A DNA stretch of 64,000 nucleotides, taken from an uncultured Acidimicrobiales bacterium (GTDB taxonomy: Bacteria; Actinomycetota; Acidimicrobiia; Acidimicrobiales; SZUA-35). Positions 49,101 to 58,276 of this stretch are shown here, piece by piece. The stretch covers positions 1 through 64,000 of the forward strand of contig CALGOA010000050.1 of the NCBI GenBank assembly GCA_937958015.1. The letters are read 5' to 3'. Every line of letters starts with the position of its first letter. Position 1 is the stretch's first letter. A model generated the notes under the pieces. That model worked only from the letters and a program-made list of their open reading frames with translations, was not told the origin of the DNA and did not search any database. A program made the translations under genes and the position numbers.

Positions 49101-49884
49101 CGCTCCATCAGATTCGGTTCCGCCGAAACATCTGACAGACCTTGGTAGGGCTACGTGGGCCCATCAATTTGATCACGGTCAGGCAATACGACTTGGTATC
49201 GGGTCGGTGCGGGGGATCGGTGATGACCTGGCCGAGACCATCGCCACCAACCGGCCATATCGCTCGATCGAAGAGGTGGCCCGCAAGACCGGCGCCAGCA
49301 AGGAACAGATGGAGGCTTTGGCAACCGCCGGTTGTTTCGATTCGTTCGGTTCGGATCGTCGTCAGGCTCTCTGGACCGCCGGTGCGGTGTCGGCCGCCAA
49401 CCGGCCCGGCACCCTGCCGGGCATCGTGACCGGTGTCCACGCCCCACAGTTGCCAGGTATGGAGGATCAGGAGGAAGCTCTCGCTGATCTGTGGGCGACA
49501 GGAGTGGCTCCGGAGGGCCACCCCACCATCTTTGTGCGGGACGAACTCAACGATCTGGGTGCACTGAGAGCGACCGACCTTCAACGGATCGATCAGGGCA
49601 AGAAGGTGATGGTTGGTGGAGTTGTTACCCATCGTCAGCGTCCGGCGACCGCATCGGGGGTTACCTTCATGAGCCTCGAGGACGAAACGGGTTTAATGAA
49701 TGTGGTGATCAGCGTCGGTTGCTGGGCTCGATTCCGGCGGGTAGCTCGTAATCACCCGGCTCTGTTGATTCGGGGCCGCCTGGAACGGACCGAGACCGGG
49801 GGCACCCCGGTCGTAAATATCGTGGCTGAACGGCTCGACCCGTTGGTGCTTGGGTCGGGGTCGATGTCACGCGACTTCCGATAG
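46168..49884 (+). CDS. dnaE2: Error-prone DNA polymerase III alpha subunit
   Basis: YAELHCHSSFSFLDGAS PHP; RGSAANSAVCYVLGIT; PDIDLDIESDRREEAIQYVY; LPRHLGIHSGGMVMCDRP; FPESHSISFAYLVYASSWIKLHYPA. Confidence 0.95.
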   Translation: MGWMNPPKPWKEIEQALSDRPIQTPVQKEDFPAWANGGDSPAWSRKRHSYEAPEGLRGMRGATPYAELHCHSSFSFLDGASDPEDLVEEAARLGLEALAITDHDGFYAVPRFAEAAKAVGLPTIFGAELSMGIPRPPKSGADPAPDPHGAHLLLLARDPKGYAALARVISESQLAGEKTAPNMTFADLDRWLQPGEARHLLALTGCRKGTVRSALEAEGPAAADRELSHLIDVFGADGVVVELWDHGSPLDSARNDALVQLAARRGLAVVASNNVHYATPAKHKLASAMAAVRSRSSLDDMAGWLPPSAGAHLRSGAEQSRRFARYPGSVEMAAEIGLSCAFDLALVAPQLPPYPTPDGMDEMAFLRHLVEEGGVHRYGTRGDECVPGAWKQLDHELDLIEHLGFAGYFLVVWDIVEFCRNADILCQGRGSAANSAVCYVLGITKADAVSLGLLFERFLAPERDGPPDIDLDIESDRREEAIQYVYEKHGRRHAAQVANVITYRSRSAVRDAAKALGYAPGQQDAFSKSIDGWTGLKAQVCAERASAGAPVVARQQRGNSSGYSSGPAPEPLPSARVATRQRGTRGGEQGQGSELPDDVVELAMEFENLPRHLGIHSGGMVMCDRPVIEVCPVEWGRMQDRTVLQWDKEDCAIAGLVKFDLLGLGMLSALHYAVDLIEEHHDTRLDLAALPQEDEVYEMLCRADSVGVFQIESRAQMSTLPRLKPRNFYDLVVEIALIRPGPIQGGSVHPYIRRRNGQEPVTYLHPLLKPALEKTLGIPLFQEQLMQMAIDVSGFSPAEADELRRAMGSKRSVARMTNLKERLCAGMAERGIDEDIQEQIWVKLVAFANYGFPESHSISFAYLVYASSWIKLHYPAAFCAALLNAQPMGFYSPHSLVQDARRHGVPTLTPDINLSGADADLCYPSGGRSVATEAQPPGVPQGAPSDVTGPNNPSLIPPGGRNDCSVATEAQPLDVPQSAPSDSVPPKHLTDLGRATWAHQFDHGQAIRLGIGSVRGIGDDLAETIATNRPYRSIEEVARKTGASKEQMEALATAGCFDSFGSDRRQALWTAGAVSAANRPGTLPGIVTGVHAPQLPGMEDQEEALADLWATGVAPEGHPTIFVRDELNDLGALRATDLQRIDQGKKVMVGGVVTHRQRPATASGVTFMSLEDETGLMNVVISVGCWARFRRVARNHPALLIRGRLERTETGGTPVVNIVAERLDPLVLGSGSMSRDFR
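47899..47932 (+). repeat. Second copy of imuB element core inside dnaE2
   Basis: 32/34 identity to 33971-34004; encodes ATRQRGTRGGE versus ATRERGTSGGE in the same phase. Confidence 0.75.
48951..49113 (+). repeat. Duplicated palindromic insert in dnaE2
   Basis: 55-nt repeats at 48951-49005 and 49059-49113 (52/55 identical), 108-nt period; hairpin GGAGGC-GCA-GCCTCC at 48963-48977. Confidence 0.8.
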
Positions 49885-49929
49885 CTGCACGCCTGCACAA
49901 GCAGAGCGATCTTGACCTAACGTCGAGCC

Positions 49930-50175
49930 ATGGGTTTCGTGCGAAACAAAGTCAGCAGTCGGTTTCCGGCGCTCGGTCGACTAGGCGACATCGTGCTCGT
50001 CGGCGGCGTTGTCCTTCGCTTCGCCAATCGTCGGGGTCTCATAAGCGACCAGACGGCTGCGAAGTTCGGTGCCCCCAGCAGTCCGGGTGGATCCGGCCTG
50101 TCGGTCAGTGAAATGGCTCTCGCTGGCGCCGCCGCCCTCCGGCTTCTCAAGGGCATGCAGAAGCGCAAGTCCTAA
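49930..50175 (+). CDS. Small hypothetical protein
   Basis: 81-aa ORF with ATG in an otherwise empty interval. Confidence 0.5.
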   Translation: MGFVRNKVSSRFPALGRLGDIVLVGGVVLRFANRRGLISDQTAAKFGAPSSPGGSGLSVSEMALAGAAALRLLKGMQKRKS

Positions 50176-50215
50176 CCCTTCTTGACGGTGACGGGTCGCG
50201 CCCTATTGTGAACCC

Positions 50216-50917
50216 ATGAGCCTCGAGACGTTTCCAGAGGACTGGACCAACGGTCTTGCGATAATCGCCCACCCCGATGACATGGAGTACGGAGCTGCGG
50301 CGGCGGTGGCACGGTGGACTCAACAGGGCAAACGAGTGAGCTACGTCCTGGTGACCGACGGCGAGGCTGGCATCAACTCGATGCATCCCGATGAGGTGGG
50401 TCCATTGCGCCGAGCCGAGCAGATTGCGGCCTGTGAGGAGGTTGGCGTCGAAACTGTCGAATTCCTCGGCCTTCCCGATGGGTTACTGGAGGAGGGTCTC
50501 GAACTTCGAGCCGCCCTGTGTGAACCGATCCGAAAGCATCAACCCGACGTCGTTCTCACGCTCAACTATCGCGACTCCTGGGGTGGTCCAAGTTGGAATC
50601 ACCCCGACCACCGGGCCGTTGGTCGGAGTCTGCTGGATGCGGTGCGGGATGCCGCCAACCCGTGGATCTTTCCCGAAGCGGGTCCGGCCTGGGACGGTGT
50701 TCGACTCACTGCGTTCTCCGGAAGCCCAGAGCCGACCCACGGGGTGGATGTCACCGAGACGTTCAGCGCCGGCGTCGAATCGTTGGCCCGCCACACGGTG
50801 TATCTCGAGAACCTCGACGGTGACATGGCGTCTCCCGATGCGTTCCTGCGGGGAGCAGCCACCGCTTCGGGGGAGCAGATGGGTGTCGAGCTGGCCACTA
50901 CCTTCGAGGTCAGGTAG
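50216..50917 (+). CDS. PIG-L/LmbE family deacetylase
   Basis: AIIAHPDDMEYGAAAAVARW; NHPDHRAVGR. Confidence 0.92.
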   Translation: MSLETFPEDWTNGLAIIAHPDDMEYGAAAAVARWTQQGKRVSYVLVTDGEAGINSMHPDEVGPLRRAEQIAACEEVGVETVEFLGLPDGLLEEGLELRAALCEPIRKHQPDVVLTLNYRDSWGGPSWNHPDHRAVGRSLLDAVRDAANPWIFPEAGPAWDGVRLTAFSGSPEPTHGVDVTETFSAGVESLARHTVYLENLDGDMASPDAFLRGAATASGEQMGVELATTFEVR

Positions 50918-50924
50918 GTCTCCC

Positions 50925-51239
50925 GTGGCGCTTCACTATCTTCTCGATGCCGCTGTGAACGAACTACTCGACGCGTGGTGCAAACACGACGATCTACGGG
51001 TCGGCGGACGAGCCGATCATGCCCAATTGGCGAAGAGCCGCTGGAAGCTCGAGGCCGCCCGGGAGCGGGCCCAGCAGTTGCGTTCGGCGTTGTGTCCGAT
51101 GGGTGAGATCATTCGACCGGGTTCCGTGGTGGCGTACTGTTCCACGCTCGATCAGGTGGTCGTCGTGGATCGCACCGGTGACGGCGCATGTATCTGTGGC
51201 CACGCGGTCGAGGGTTTGGGGCCGCCAGCGGCCTCGTAG
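50925..51239 (+). CDS. Hypothetical protein
   Basis: GTG start 8 nt after the previous stop; 104 aa. Confidence 0.55.
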   Translation: MALHYLLDAAVNELLDAWCKHDDLRVGGRADHAQLAKSRWKLEAARERAQQLRSALCPMGEIIRPGSVVAYCSTLDQVVVVDRTGDGACICGHAVEGLGPPAAS

Positions 51240-51446
51240 GGCCGTTGCTCTTGAACTCTGCGACAGTCCCGACTCGGACCTGTTGGAGCCACCACCGAAC
51301 GGCGCGGACTCGCACCCATCGAGAAAGACCATTCGGTTCTCTACGAGAAAGGGTGGCACCGGTTCGAGCCGGAACTGTGCAGATAACCCGGCGGCATCCC
51401 GGGTCTGGGATCACGTTAAGTGGTTGAAACTCACTGTAGGTAGAGG

Positions 51447-51475
51447 AAATCCACCTGCCAAAACAGGTGGTTAGG
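51447..51475. other. Hairpin CCACCTG-CCAAAA-CAGGTGG at the end of a structured 240-bp gap
   Basis: Perfect 7-bp stem 51451-51457/51464-51470. Confidence 0.6.
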
Positions 51476-51480
51476 CTCTA

Positions 51481-52293
51481 TTGGTGGTAGCCGACGAGTT
51501 CAGTGTCCATGCGGTTCCGATCTCGCCAGCTTCGACGGTTCTCCTCTTGGACGACCGCCCCGAACTGCATGTGTTGATGGTGAAACGCACGAGTCGGGTG
51601 GCGTTTGCCCCTGATGCCTGGGTTTTTCCCGGTGGGCGGGTCGATCCCGACGACGACGATCCCCGGCTCTGGAGTGCGTGTGACCACCTCGACGACGTCG
51701 CGGCCTCGGATCGCCTGCAGCTTCGGTCGGGTGGTCTTGCCTGGTGGGTCGCGGTCGTGCGGGAAACCCTCGAGGAGGCGGGGCTGCTGTTGGGAACCTC
51801 GCAGGGACTCGACGAGGCCGCTCTGGCCGAGCGGATCCGTCGTGACCCGCACTGTTTTGGCACCCTCGTGGAAGAGAACAACATCCGTTTCGACTGTTCG
51901 CTGATTCAGGAAGTGGCTCAGTTCATCACCCCGCTGGGCCCGCCCCGGCGCTTCGACGCCCGTTTCTTCGTTGCCAGAATGCCCGGCGGTCAGACCCCGG
52001 ACCACGACAACGGTGAAGTGGTGGCAACCAGGTGGGTGCAGCCCCATGAGGCCCTCGAACGACATGAGCGGGGCGAGTTCGAGATGATCTCACCCACGGT
52101 TCGGATGCTCGACTCACTTCAGGCGTTTGATTCGGTCGATCACGTGATGCAGGTGGCTGCTGAACGGCGGGAGTACCAGACGATCCGGATTCGCAATCCT
52201 GAGACCGAGTATCGGGCTGTGGTCCCGGGCGACGACGGCTACGAGACGGCGCGTTCGGACATCGAAAAGGGTTGGATCCGCCTGTATCGCTGA
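51481..52293 (+). CDS. NUDIX domain protein; TTG 51481 or GTG 51484 start
   Basis: WVFPGGRVDPDDDD, WWVAVVRETLEEAGLLLG. Confidence 0.82.
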   Translation: MVVADEFSVHAVPISPASTVLLLDDRPELHVLMVKRTSRVAFAPDAWVFPGGRVDPDDDDPRLWSACDHLDDVAASDRLQLRSGGLAWWVAVVRETLEEAGLLLGTSQGLDEAALAERIRRDPHCFGTLVEENNIRFDCSLIQEVAQFITPLGPPRRFDARFFVARMPGGQTPDHDNGEVVATRWVQPHEALERHERGEFEMISPTVRMLDSLQAFDSVDHVMQVAAERREYQTIRIRNPETEYRAVVPGDDGYETARSDIEKGWIRLYR

Positions 52294-52309
52294 GGTTAGC
52301 GAGTCGAGG

Positions 52310-52936
52310 TTAGGGCGCCTTGGAATCGATGCGCATCAGCACGGTCGCCGAATCGATCGAACGGGCAGCGATCTCGTCCCATGCCGTATTGCCGGGCGCT
52401 CCCGGTGAAACCCCGGATGGCTGACCCAGCGCATACAACCGGAACTGAAGGTCCCGCCGACCGTTCTGGAACGACTCCAGACACGGATTTCCCCAGCCGG
52501 GCTGCCCATAGTCATTGAGCGTCTCGAACGAACCTGCTGGCAGATCGCCCTGGGCCAACACTCCGGCGGCAGGATCGATGCCAGCCATCAACCACAGCAA
52601 CAGCGGGCTCTGCGGGTCGGTTTGATCGCTCAGCGTGATCGCCAATTCGGATGCGCCCTCGGGAACGTTCGACCATTGGAAACCCGGATGCAGGTTCACG
52701 CCGCCGCTGCACGTGGCGCTGACCGGCGCTTCGCCGCCCGGTTCAAAGTCGGGCGAGGACACGGTCATGCCTTCGAACCCGTCACTCTGGTTCGGCGCCG
52801 AGGTGGGTGGGAGCGGACGCGTAGTGGTGGTCTGATCAGGACTGGGCGTTGCGAGGTCCTTGCCATCGGTGGCGCAGCCGCTGGCGATGACGAGCAGCGC
52901 GATCACCACCAATTTGAACACTGCCCGAATCCTCAT
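52310..52936 (-). CDS. YbhB/YbcL (PEBP) family lipoprotein
   Basis: LVIASGC lipobox; LAITLSDQTDP, GIDPAAGVL, GAPGNTAWDEI. Confidence 0.75.
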   Translation of the reverse strand: MRIRAVFKLVVIALLVIASGCATDGKDLATPSPDQTTTTRPLPPTSAPNQSDGFEGMTVSSPDFEPGGEAPVSATCSGGVNLHPGFQWSNVPEGASELAITLSDQTDPQSPLLLWLMAGIDPAAGVLAQGDLPAGSFETLNDYGQPGWGNPCLESFQNGRRDLQFRLYALGQPSGVSPGAPGNTAWDEIAARSIDSATVLMRIDSKAP

Positions 52937-52991
52937 CGGGCCAAATAGTAGTAGGTGGCTCATGTGGTACTGAGCCGCCCGGGCGCGGTTC

Positions 52992-54293
52992 GTGTCGTTG
53001 GGTGTTCTACGATCGTCAACCGTGGCTACCCGTCGTCTCCGGTCGGTGGGGCGGGTTCGCCTCACGGTCCCCAGGCTTCGTTGGCGACCACTCGGCGGCA
53101 TCCTCGGCCCCGCCAAAGGAGACGCCGGCCAGAGTCTGGCGGCCCTCACCTTCAGCGCCGTGACCAGTGTGGTGGCCGGTCTGACCCTGGCATCGCAGGA
53201 AGATCAGATCGCGATGTTGCCCGGTCTCCTGCTGTTCATCCCGCCTGCGATCGGCCTACGGGGAAACGTTTTCGGGCCATTGGGGAGCCGGCTCTCCACC
53301 AATATCCAGATGGGTACGTTCTCGTGGACCTGGAAGCTCGACTCGGTTCTGGGCCAGAACCTGGTGGCCGTGCTGGTGAATTCGTTGGCGGCGAGCCTCG
53401 GGATCTCGCTCTTGGCCGAATTGCTGGCGCTCTTTCTCCGGAACGGCACCGTGCCCCCAATCGGATTCAGCGACTTCGTGGTGGCCGGCGTATTGGGTGG
53501 AATCCTCGCGTCGGTTGTGGTGCTCGGATTCACGCTGGCGCTTACCTTCGCAGCGGTCCGACTCGATCTTGACCTGGACAACGTGGTGGCACCGATGGTC
53601 ACCGCCGCGGGCGATCTGATCACCCTTCCCGCACTGGTGCTGTCGCTGGTCCTGGTTCGGCGGGGTGCGCTCACCAACATCACCGCCGCCGTGCTGAGCA
53701 TCGGCACGTTGCTTCTGATGTTGTGGCTGGTTCGAGCGGGTCCAACGGGAGCGCGAAGAATCGTGGGGGAGTCGCTTCCGGTTCTGATGATCGCGGGAGC
53801 GCTGAGCTTGATCGCCGGTGTCGCCATAGAGGCTTCCGACGAACGTCTGAGTTGGGTTCTGCTGGTGCTGCTACCCGGCTATCTGGGTACGGCCGGGGCG
53901 CTCGGTGGAATCTTGGCCAATCGCTTGTCGACCAAGGTGCATCTCGGAATCGTTCAGTTTTCGCCGATTCCGTCGGCTGAAGCTCGAAGCGACATGGCCT
54001 TCACCGCGGCTCTGGCTGCACCGATCTTCGCCTTCCTCGCCATCGTCGCCCAACTCACCGCCAACGTCGCCGGCCAGGAAACGCCGGGACTGCTCATGCT
54101 CATGGCGGTCGCCCTCACGGGCGGGCTGGCGGCCACGGTCTTCGTTCTCGCCATCGCCTACTACGGCACGTTGGCAACCGTTCGGTTCGGACTCGATCCG
54201 GACAACACCGGCATACCACTTGTGACAGCTGCCCTCGACGTGGTCGGAGCCCTGTCGTTGGTCGTAGCCGTGGTCGTTTGGAGGGTGGCGTGA
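52992..54293 (+). CDS. MgtE/SLC41-like divalent cation transporter with duplicated membrane domain; GTG 53022 is an alternative start
   Basis: GLRGNVFGPLGSRLSTNIQMG and GTAGALGGILANRLSTKVHLG modules, each followed by LDxDN..(A/I)P(M/L)VTAA. Confidence 0.82.
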   Translation: MSLGVLRSSTVATRRLRSVGRVRLTVPRLRWRPLGGILGPAKGDAGQSLAALTFSAVTSVVAGLTLASQEDQIAMLPGLLLFIPPAIGLRGNVFGPLGSRLSTNIQMGTFSWTWKLDSVLGQNLVAVLVNSLAASLGISLLAELLALFLRNGTVPPIGFSDFVVAGVLGGILASVVVLGFTLALTFAAVRLDLDLDNVVAPMVTAAGDLITLPALVLSLVLVRRGALTNITAAVLSIGTLLLMLWLVRAGPTGARRIVGESLPVLMIAGALSLIAGVAIEASDERLSWVLLVLLPGYLGTAGALGGILANRLSTKVHLGIVQFSPIPSAEARSDMAFTAALAAPIFAFLAIVAQLTANVAGQETPGLLMLMAVALTGGLAATVFVLAIAYYGTLATVRFGLDPDNTGIPLVTAALDVVGALSLVVAVVVWRVA

Positions 54294-54381
54294 CACCGCA
54301 AATGAGTGATAGCACTGATCTACGGTCTGTGAGCGTTGAGCGCTCCGGGCCCTTACCCCGGAAGAGAAGGCATCTGCCCTG

Positions 54382-55602
54382 ATGGACAGCCGAAATATGC
54401 GGACGATGCTCGCGGAAGCGAAAGACACCAGCGAGCTGATGGTCGACCTGGCCTACGCCGCCCTGTACTTCAACGATCCTGACATGGCCGATGAGGTCGC
54501 CAGCCTCGAGGCCACTCTGAACCAACTCGTCTACGACATGCGGGCTCTCTGCATCGTGGCGGTCCGCCATCCGAAAGAGGCCGAGTCGATGGCGGCGGTG
54601 TTGCAGGTCGTGGCTGCGGTCGAGCGCATTGGAGACGATGCCGTCGACATCACCCGGATCGTGACCCGAAAGCTCGGTATTCCCCTCGATCTGGTCAACG
54701 ATCTGTCGAACGCCGAGGAGGTAAGTCACCGACTGATGATCGCCCCCGGCTCCAGCTTCGCGAATCAACCGCTCAGCGCTTTCGAACTGCCGACCACGGT
54801 TGGCATGCGGGCGATGGCGGTCCGCCGGGAGCGGGACTGGATCGTCGACCCCACCGGCGACTTCGTGCTGGTCGCCGATGACGTGATCATCTTCCGCGGT
54901 TCGCCCGATGCGATCCCGAACCTTCGTGAACTCGCCGGTGCGCCGGAGTGGCGACCGCCAGAATTGGAGGAGCCAACGGTTCTGACCGACTTTGACCGCG
55001 CCATCGACACCCTGGTGGAGATGAAGGATCTCTCCGAAGTTGCAGTAGGTCTGGCGTACTCCACGCTGGTGTTGCAGGACCGCAGCCTCGCCGCCGAGGT
55101 TCGTCACCTCGAAGACCGTTTGGACGAGATGAACAATCGGCTCGAGTTGTGGGTCTTGCGGGCTGCGGGCGACTACGCCGGGGATCCCGGACAGTTACGT
55201 GGATTGCTGCAGTTGGCCCGGGCCGCAGAAGACATCGGCGATCAGGCCCAGCAGATGGTGTGGTTGGTGGAGAAAAGCTCCGAACTTCATCCGGTGCTCA
55301 GCATGGCGCTCGGCGACGCCGACGACGTCTTCATTCGGCTTCCGATAGGCAGTGGAAGTCAGATGGATGGTGCCTCGCTGGTGTCGCTTGCCCTTCCAGT
55401 GGAGCCCGGGTTCGCCGTCCTGGCGGTCGAACGAGACGACCGATACCAGTACCGGCCGCGAGGGACTGCGCAGCTACAGGCCGGCGATCACATCTTGGCC
55501 ACCGGCCCCGAGGAGGGCCAGGAGGCGCTGGCCGAGATGGCTGGGTGGCGACTCGTCGAGGACGAAGACACCGGAGAAATCGAGCTCGAACCGCTCGCCT
55601 AG
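54382..55602 (+). CDS. Duplicated PhoU-like/TrkA_C (RCK_C) domain protein
   Basis: Two repeats: DTSELMVDLAYAALYFND / DLSEVAVGLAYSTLVLQD, each followed by RCK_C-like GxxMRAMAVRRE / EPGFAVLAVERD. Confidence 0.8.
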   Translation: MDSRNMRTMLAEAKDTSELMVDLAYAALYFNDPDMADEVASLEATLNQLVYDMRALCIVAVRHPKEAESMAAVLQVVAAVERIGDDAVDITRIVTRKLGIPLDLVNDLSNAEEVSHRLMIAPGSSFANQPLSAFELPTTVGMRAMAVRRERDWIVDPTGDFVLVADDVIIFRGSPDAIPNLRELAGAPEWRPPELEEPTVLTDFDRAIDTLVEMKDLSEVAVGLAYSTLVLQDRSLAAEVRHLEDRLDEMNNRLELWVLRAAGDYAGDPGQLRGLLQLARAAEDIGDQAQQMVWLVEKSSELHPVLSMALGDADDVFIRLPIGSGSQMDGASLVSLALPVEPGFAVLAVERDDRYQYRPRGTAQLQAGDHILATGPEEGQEALAEMAGWRLVEDEDTGEIELEPLA

Positions 55603-55663
55603 CTCGGCAAACGGTCTGGTGCGGATGGACGCGAGCCCGTTTGTGGGCTTGGGTCCATCCGGT

Positions 55664-56836
55664 TTAGGAGCGGGGTGGTGGCGGGTTGAGGCGAGGGGCC
55701 GGTGGCACGTTTGAGGTGTCGATCGCCGGTTCGTCTAGTTCGGCCGCGATCTCGGTTGGCACACCCATCGTTTCGGCGATCTGTGCCGGCGCCGTGGCGG
55801 CAACCGCTGCTGCGGCAGAGGGGCGGGCCTGAATTTCGGGGGCGTCGGGCAGCGGTCGTTTGGTGCGTTCCTGCGCAGGCGCCTTGGGTTGACTGGCCGC
55901 TTCCTTGACCATCTCGGAGATTCCACCGATCGCGCCCAGAGTCGAGCTCATGTCGGCCGGCAGGAAGATCTTGGTGGCCTGACCATTTGCCATCTGGGCC
56001 ATGGTTTCGAGGTACTTGATCGCGATTACGCGGTCGTCGGTGCCCGCTTCCTGGATGGCCCGGTACACCCGATCGATGGCGTCGGCTTCACCTTCGGCCA
56101 CGATCGACTGGCGATACCGCTCGGCTTCGGCTCGGAGCCGGGTCGCTTCGGCTTCACCTTGGGCGTTAAGGACGTCCTTCTCTCGACGACCTTCGGCCGA
56201 GAGAATCGCAGCGGTCTTTTCACCTTCGGCTCTGGTAACGGCGGCCTCGCGGGAACCCATGGCTTCGGTAACAACGGCCCGTCGGGTTCGTTCCGCCTTC
56301 ATCTGTTCGTGCATGGCGTGCATGACGTCGGCGGGTGGGTCGATGCGTTGGATCTCGACTCGAACAACCCGTACGCCCCACTTGTCGGTGGCGTCGTCGA
56401 GGATCTGACGCAACGCGCCGTTGACGCGTTCACGGGAGGTGAACGCCTCGTCCAAGGTCATTTCACCGATGACGTTTCGCAGGTTGGTCTGGGCGAGCTT
56501 GGTAACTGCGAGTTGGAAGTTGCTGATGTTGTAGAGCAGACGCTGGGGGTCGGTGGGCTCGAAGTACACCACGGCATCTACGGCGGCGGTCACGTTGTCC
56601 TGCGTGATGACTTCCTGCGGGGGCACGTCGATGACCTGCTCCCGCATGTCGACCGCGCGAAGACGATCGACGAACGGCACGATGATTCGTAGTCCGGGGT
56701 CGACGGTCTCTTTGAACTTTCCGAGCCGTTCGACCACACCCTTCTGATAGGGCTGCACGATCCGAACGCCGGTCGCGATGATCACCAGGCCGATGAGGCC
56801 CAGCAGTACGAGGATTCCGAGAAGAATCTCAATCAT
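55664..56836 (-). CDS. SPFH/band 7 slipin protein
   Basis: [59 protein letters not shown]. Confidence 0.95.
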   Translation of the reverse strand: MIEILLGILVLLGLIGLVIIATGVRIVQPYQKGVVERLGKFKETVDPGLRIIVPFVDRLRAVDMREQVIDVPPQEVITQDNVTAAVDAVVYFEPTDPQRLLYNISNFQLAVTKLAQTNLRNVIGEMTLDEAFTSRERVNGALRQILDDATDKWGVRVVRVEIQRIDPPADVMHAMHEQMKAERTRRAVVTEAMGSREAAVTRAEGEKTAAILSAEGRREKDVLNAQGEAEATRLRAEAERYRQSIVAEGEADAIDRVYRAIQEAGTDDRVIAIKYLETMAQMANGQATKIFLPADMSSTLGAIGGISEMVKEAASQPKAPAQERTKRPLPDAPEIQARPSAAAAVAATAPAQIAETMGVPTEIAAELDEPAIDTSNVPPAPRLNPPPPRS

Positions 56837-56856
56837 TGGGGGTATTCCTTTCGTGC

Positions 56857-57339
56857 CTATTTCGGCAGTTCACGCATCGATTCGTTGTAGAAGTCAGGCT
56901 CGACGACCACCCGGTTGCCGATGACTTCGAGGATCTTGACGGCGGCGCCGGCTTCAAGCGAGGTCCCGTCTTCGGTGACAGCGGTCCAGACCTCGCCGCC
57001 GACCTTCACCTGTCCACTTACGTCGCCGGTTCCGATCGCCCGGATCACGGTGGCGTCGTGACCGACCAGACGGTTGGCGCCAAACCCCTTGGGGTTGGGA
57101 AGGTCGATGTCCAGCTTGGTGATCAGCGGCTTGAGGAGGACGAATCCGCCGCCCGACAGGACGACGAAGACGAGCAGGCTGAGCAGTAGGGAAGCTCCTG
57201 CGAAGCTGGCCACCGCGGCTCCCGCAGCTCCAACGGCAAGAGGTAGAAGGAAGATGGTGCCAGTGATGGCGAGTTCGCCGAAGCCGAAGCCGGCCGCCGC
57301 GACCAGCCAAAGAATGGCCCAGAGCGTCGAGCTTTCCAT
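56857..57339 (-). CDS. NfeD family protein
   Basis: TM segments plus C-terminal OB-like [29 protein letters not shown]; next to slipin. Confidence 0.88.
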   Translation of the reverse strand: MESSTLWAILWLVAAAGFGFGELAITGTIFLLPLAVGAAGAAVASFAGASLLLSLLVFVVLSGGGFVLLKPLITKLDIDLPNPKGFGANRLVGHDATVIRAIGTGDVSGQVKVGGEVWTAVTEDGTSLEAGAAVKILEVIGNRVVVEPDFYNESMRELPK

Positions 57340-57415
57340 CAACCAATGATAGTTGATGGAGTTCCAAGGTGTATGCCCGGTCAGAAGCCGACCCGCTTCG
57401 CCGTATCCTTCCGGG

Positions 57416-58276
57416 GTGGCCCGATTGATGTGCATCCACGCCCACCCAGACGATGAAGCGTCGAAGGGAGCGCCGACGATCGCCAAATATGTCTCCATGG
57501 GACATGAGGCGAGCCTGATCTGCGCCACCGGCGGTGAGGAAGGCGACATTCTGAACGCCGCGATGGACCGTCCGGAGATTCGCGAGAACCTTCATGAGGT
57601 CCGGATGGAAGAACTCGCCAACTCGGTCAAGGCCATCGGGTATCACGAATGTGTGATGCTCGGATACCGGGACTCCGGCATGCCCGACACCGACGGCAAT
57701 ACCAACAGCGACTGTTTCGCCCAGGCGGACTTCGACGAGGCGGTCGGGCGTTTCGTCGCCGAGATCCGTCGTTTCCGGCCCCACGTGATTATCACCTATG
57801 CCGACGATCAACAGGGCTATCAGCATCCCGATCATTTGATGGTCCACGACATCTCGATCCCGGCGTTCGATCGAGCCGGTGACCCCGCCTGGTACCCCGA
57901 CGCCGGCGAACCGTGGAAACCCCTGAAGCTCTACTACTCAATGTGGACCAGAGCGCGCATCACCGCATGGCACGCCAAGTACGAAGAGCTCGGACTCGAA
58001 AGCCCCTACGACGAGAAGTGGTTCGAGCGTCCGGACATGGACGGTCGAATCTCCACCAAGATCGAAATCGAGGAGTTCTACGGCGTTCGATCCAAAGCGC
58101 TGCTCGCTCACGCCACCCAGATCGACCCGAACGAGAAGTTCTGGTTCGGATTGCCTGACGTAGAGGCGGCCAAGGCCTACCCATTCGAGGACTTTGTGCT
58201 GGCGTTGTCGCGGGTCCCCAGCGGCCAATACGAAACTGATCTACTCGAAGGTGTCGATGGCGGAGCCAAATTTTGA
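57416..58276 (+). CDS. mca: Mycothiol S-conjugate amidase-like PIG-L deacetylase
   Basis: LMCIHAHPDDEASKGAPTIAKY, LGYRDSGMPDT, YADDQQGYQHPDHLMVHDIS. Confidence 0.87.
   Translation: MARLMCIHAHPDDEASKGAPTIAKYVSMGHEASLICATGGEEGDILNAAMDRPEIRENLHEVRMEELANSVKAIGYHECVMLGYRDSGMPDTDGNTNSDCFAQADFDEAVGRFVAEIRRFRPHVIITYADDQQGYQHPDHLMVHDISIPAFDRAGDPAWYPDAGEPWKPLKLYYSMWTRARITAWHAKYEELGLESPYDEKWFERPDMDGRISTKIEIEEFYGVRSKALLAHATQIDPNEKFWFGLPDVEAAKAYPFEDFVLALSRVPSGQYETDLLEGVDGGAKF

Noticed and set aside
51355-51385. GGTTCGAGCC resembling a tRNA T-arm
   Set aside because: No cloverleaf or acceptor stem could be built around it.
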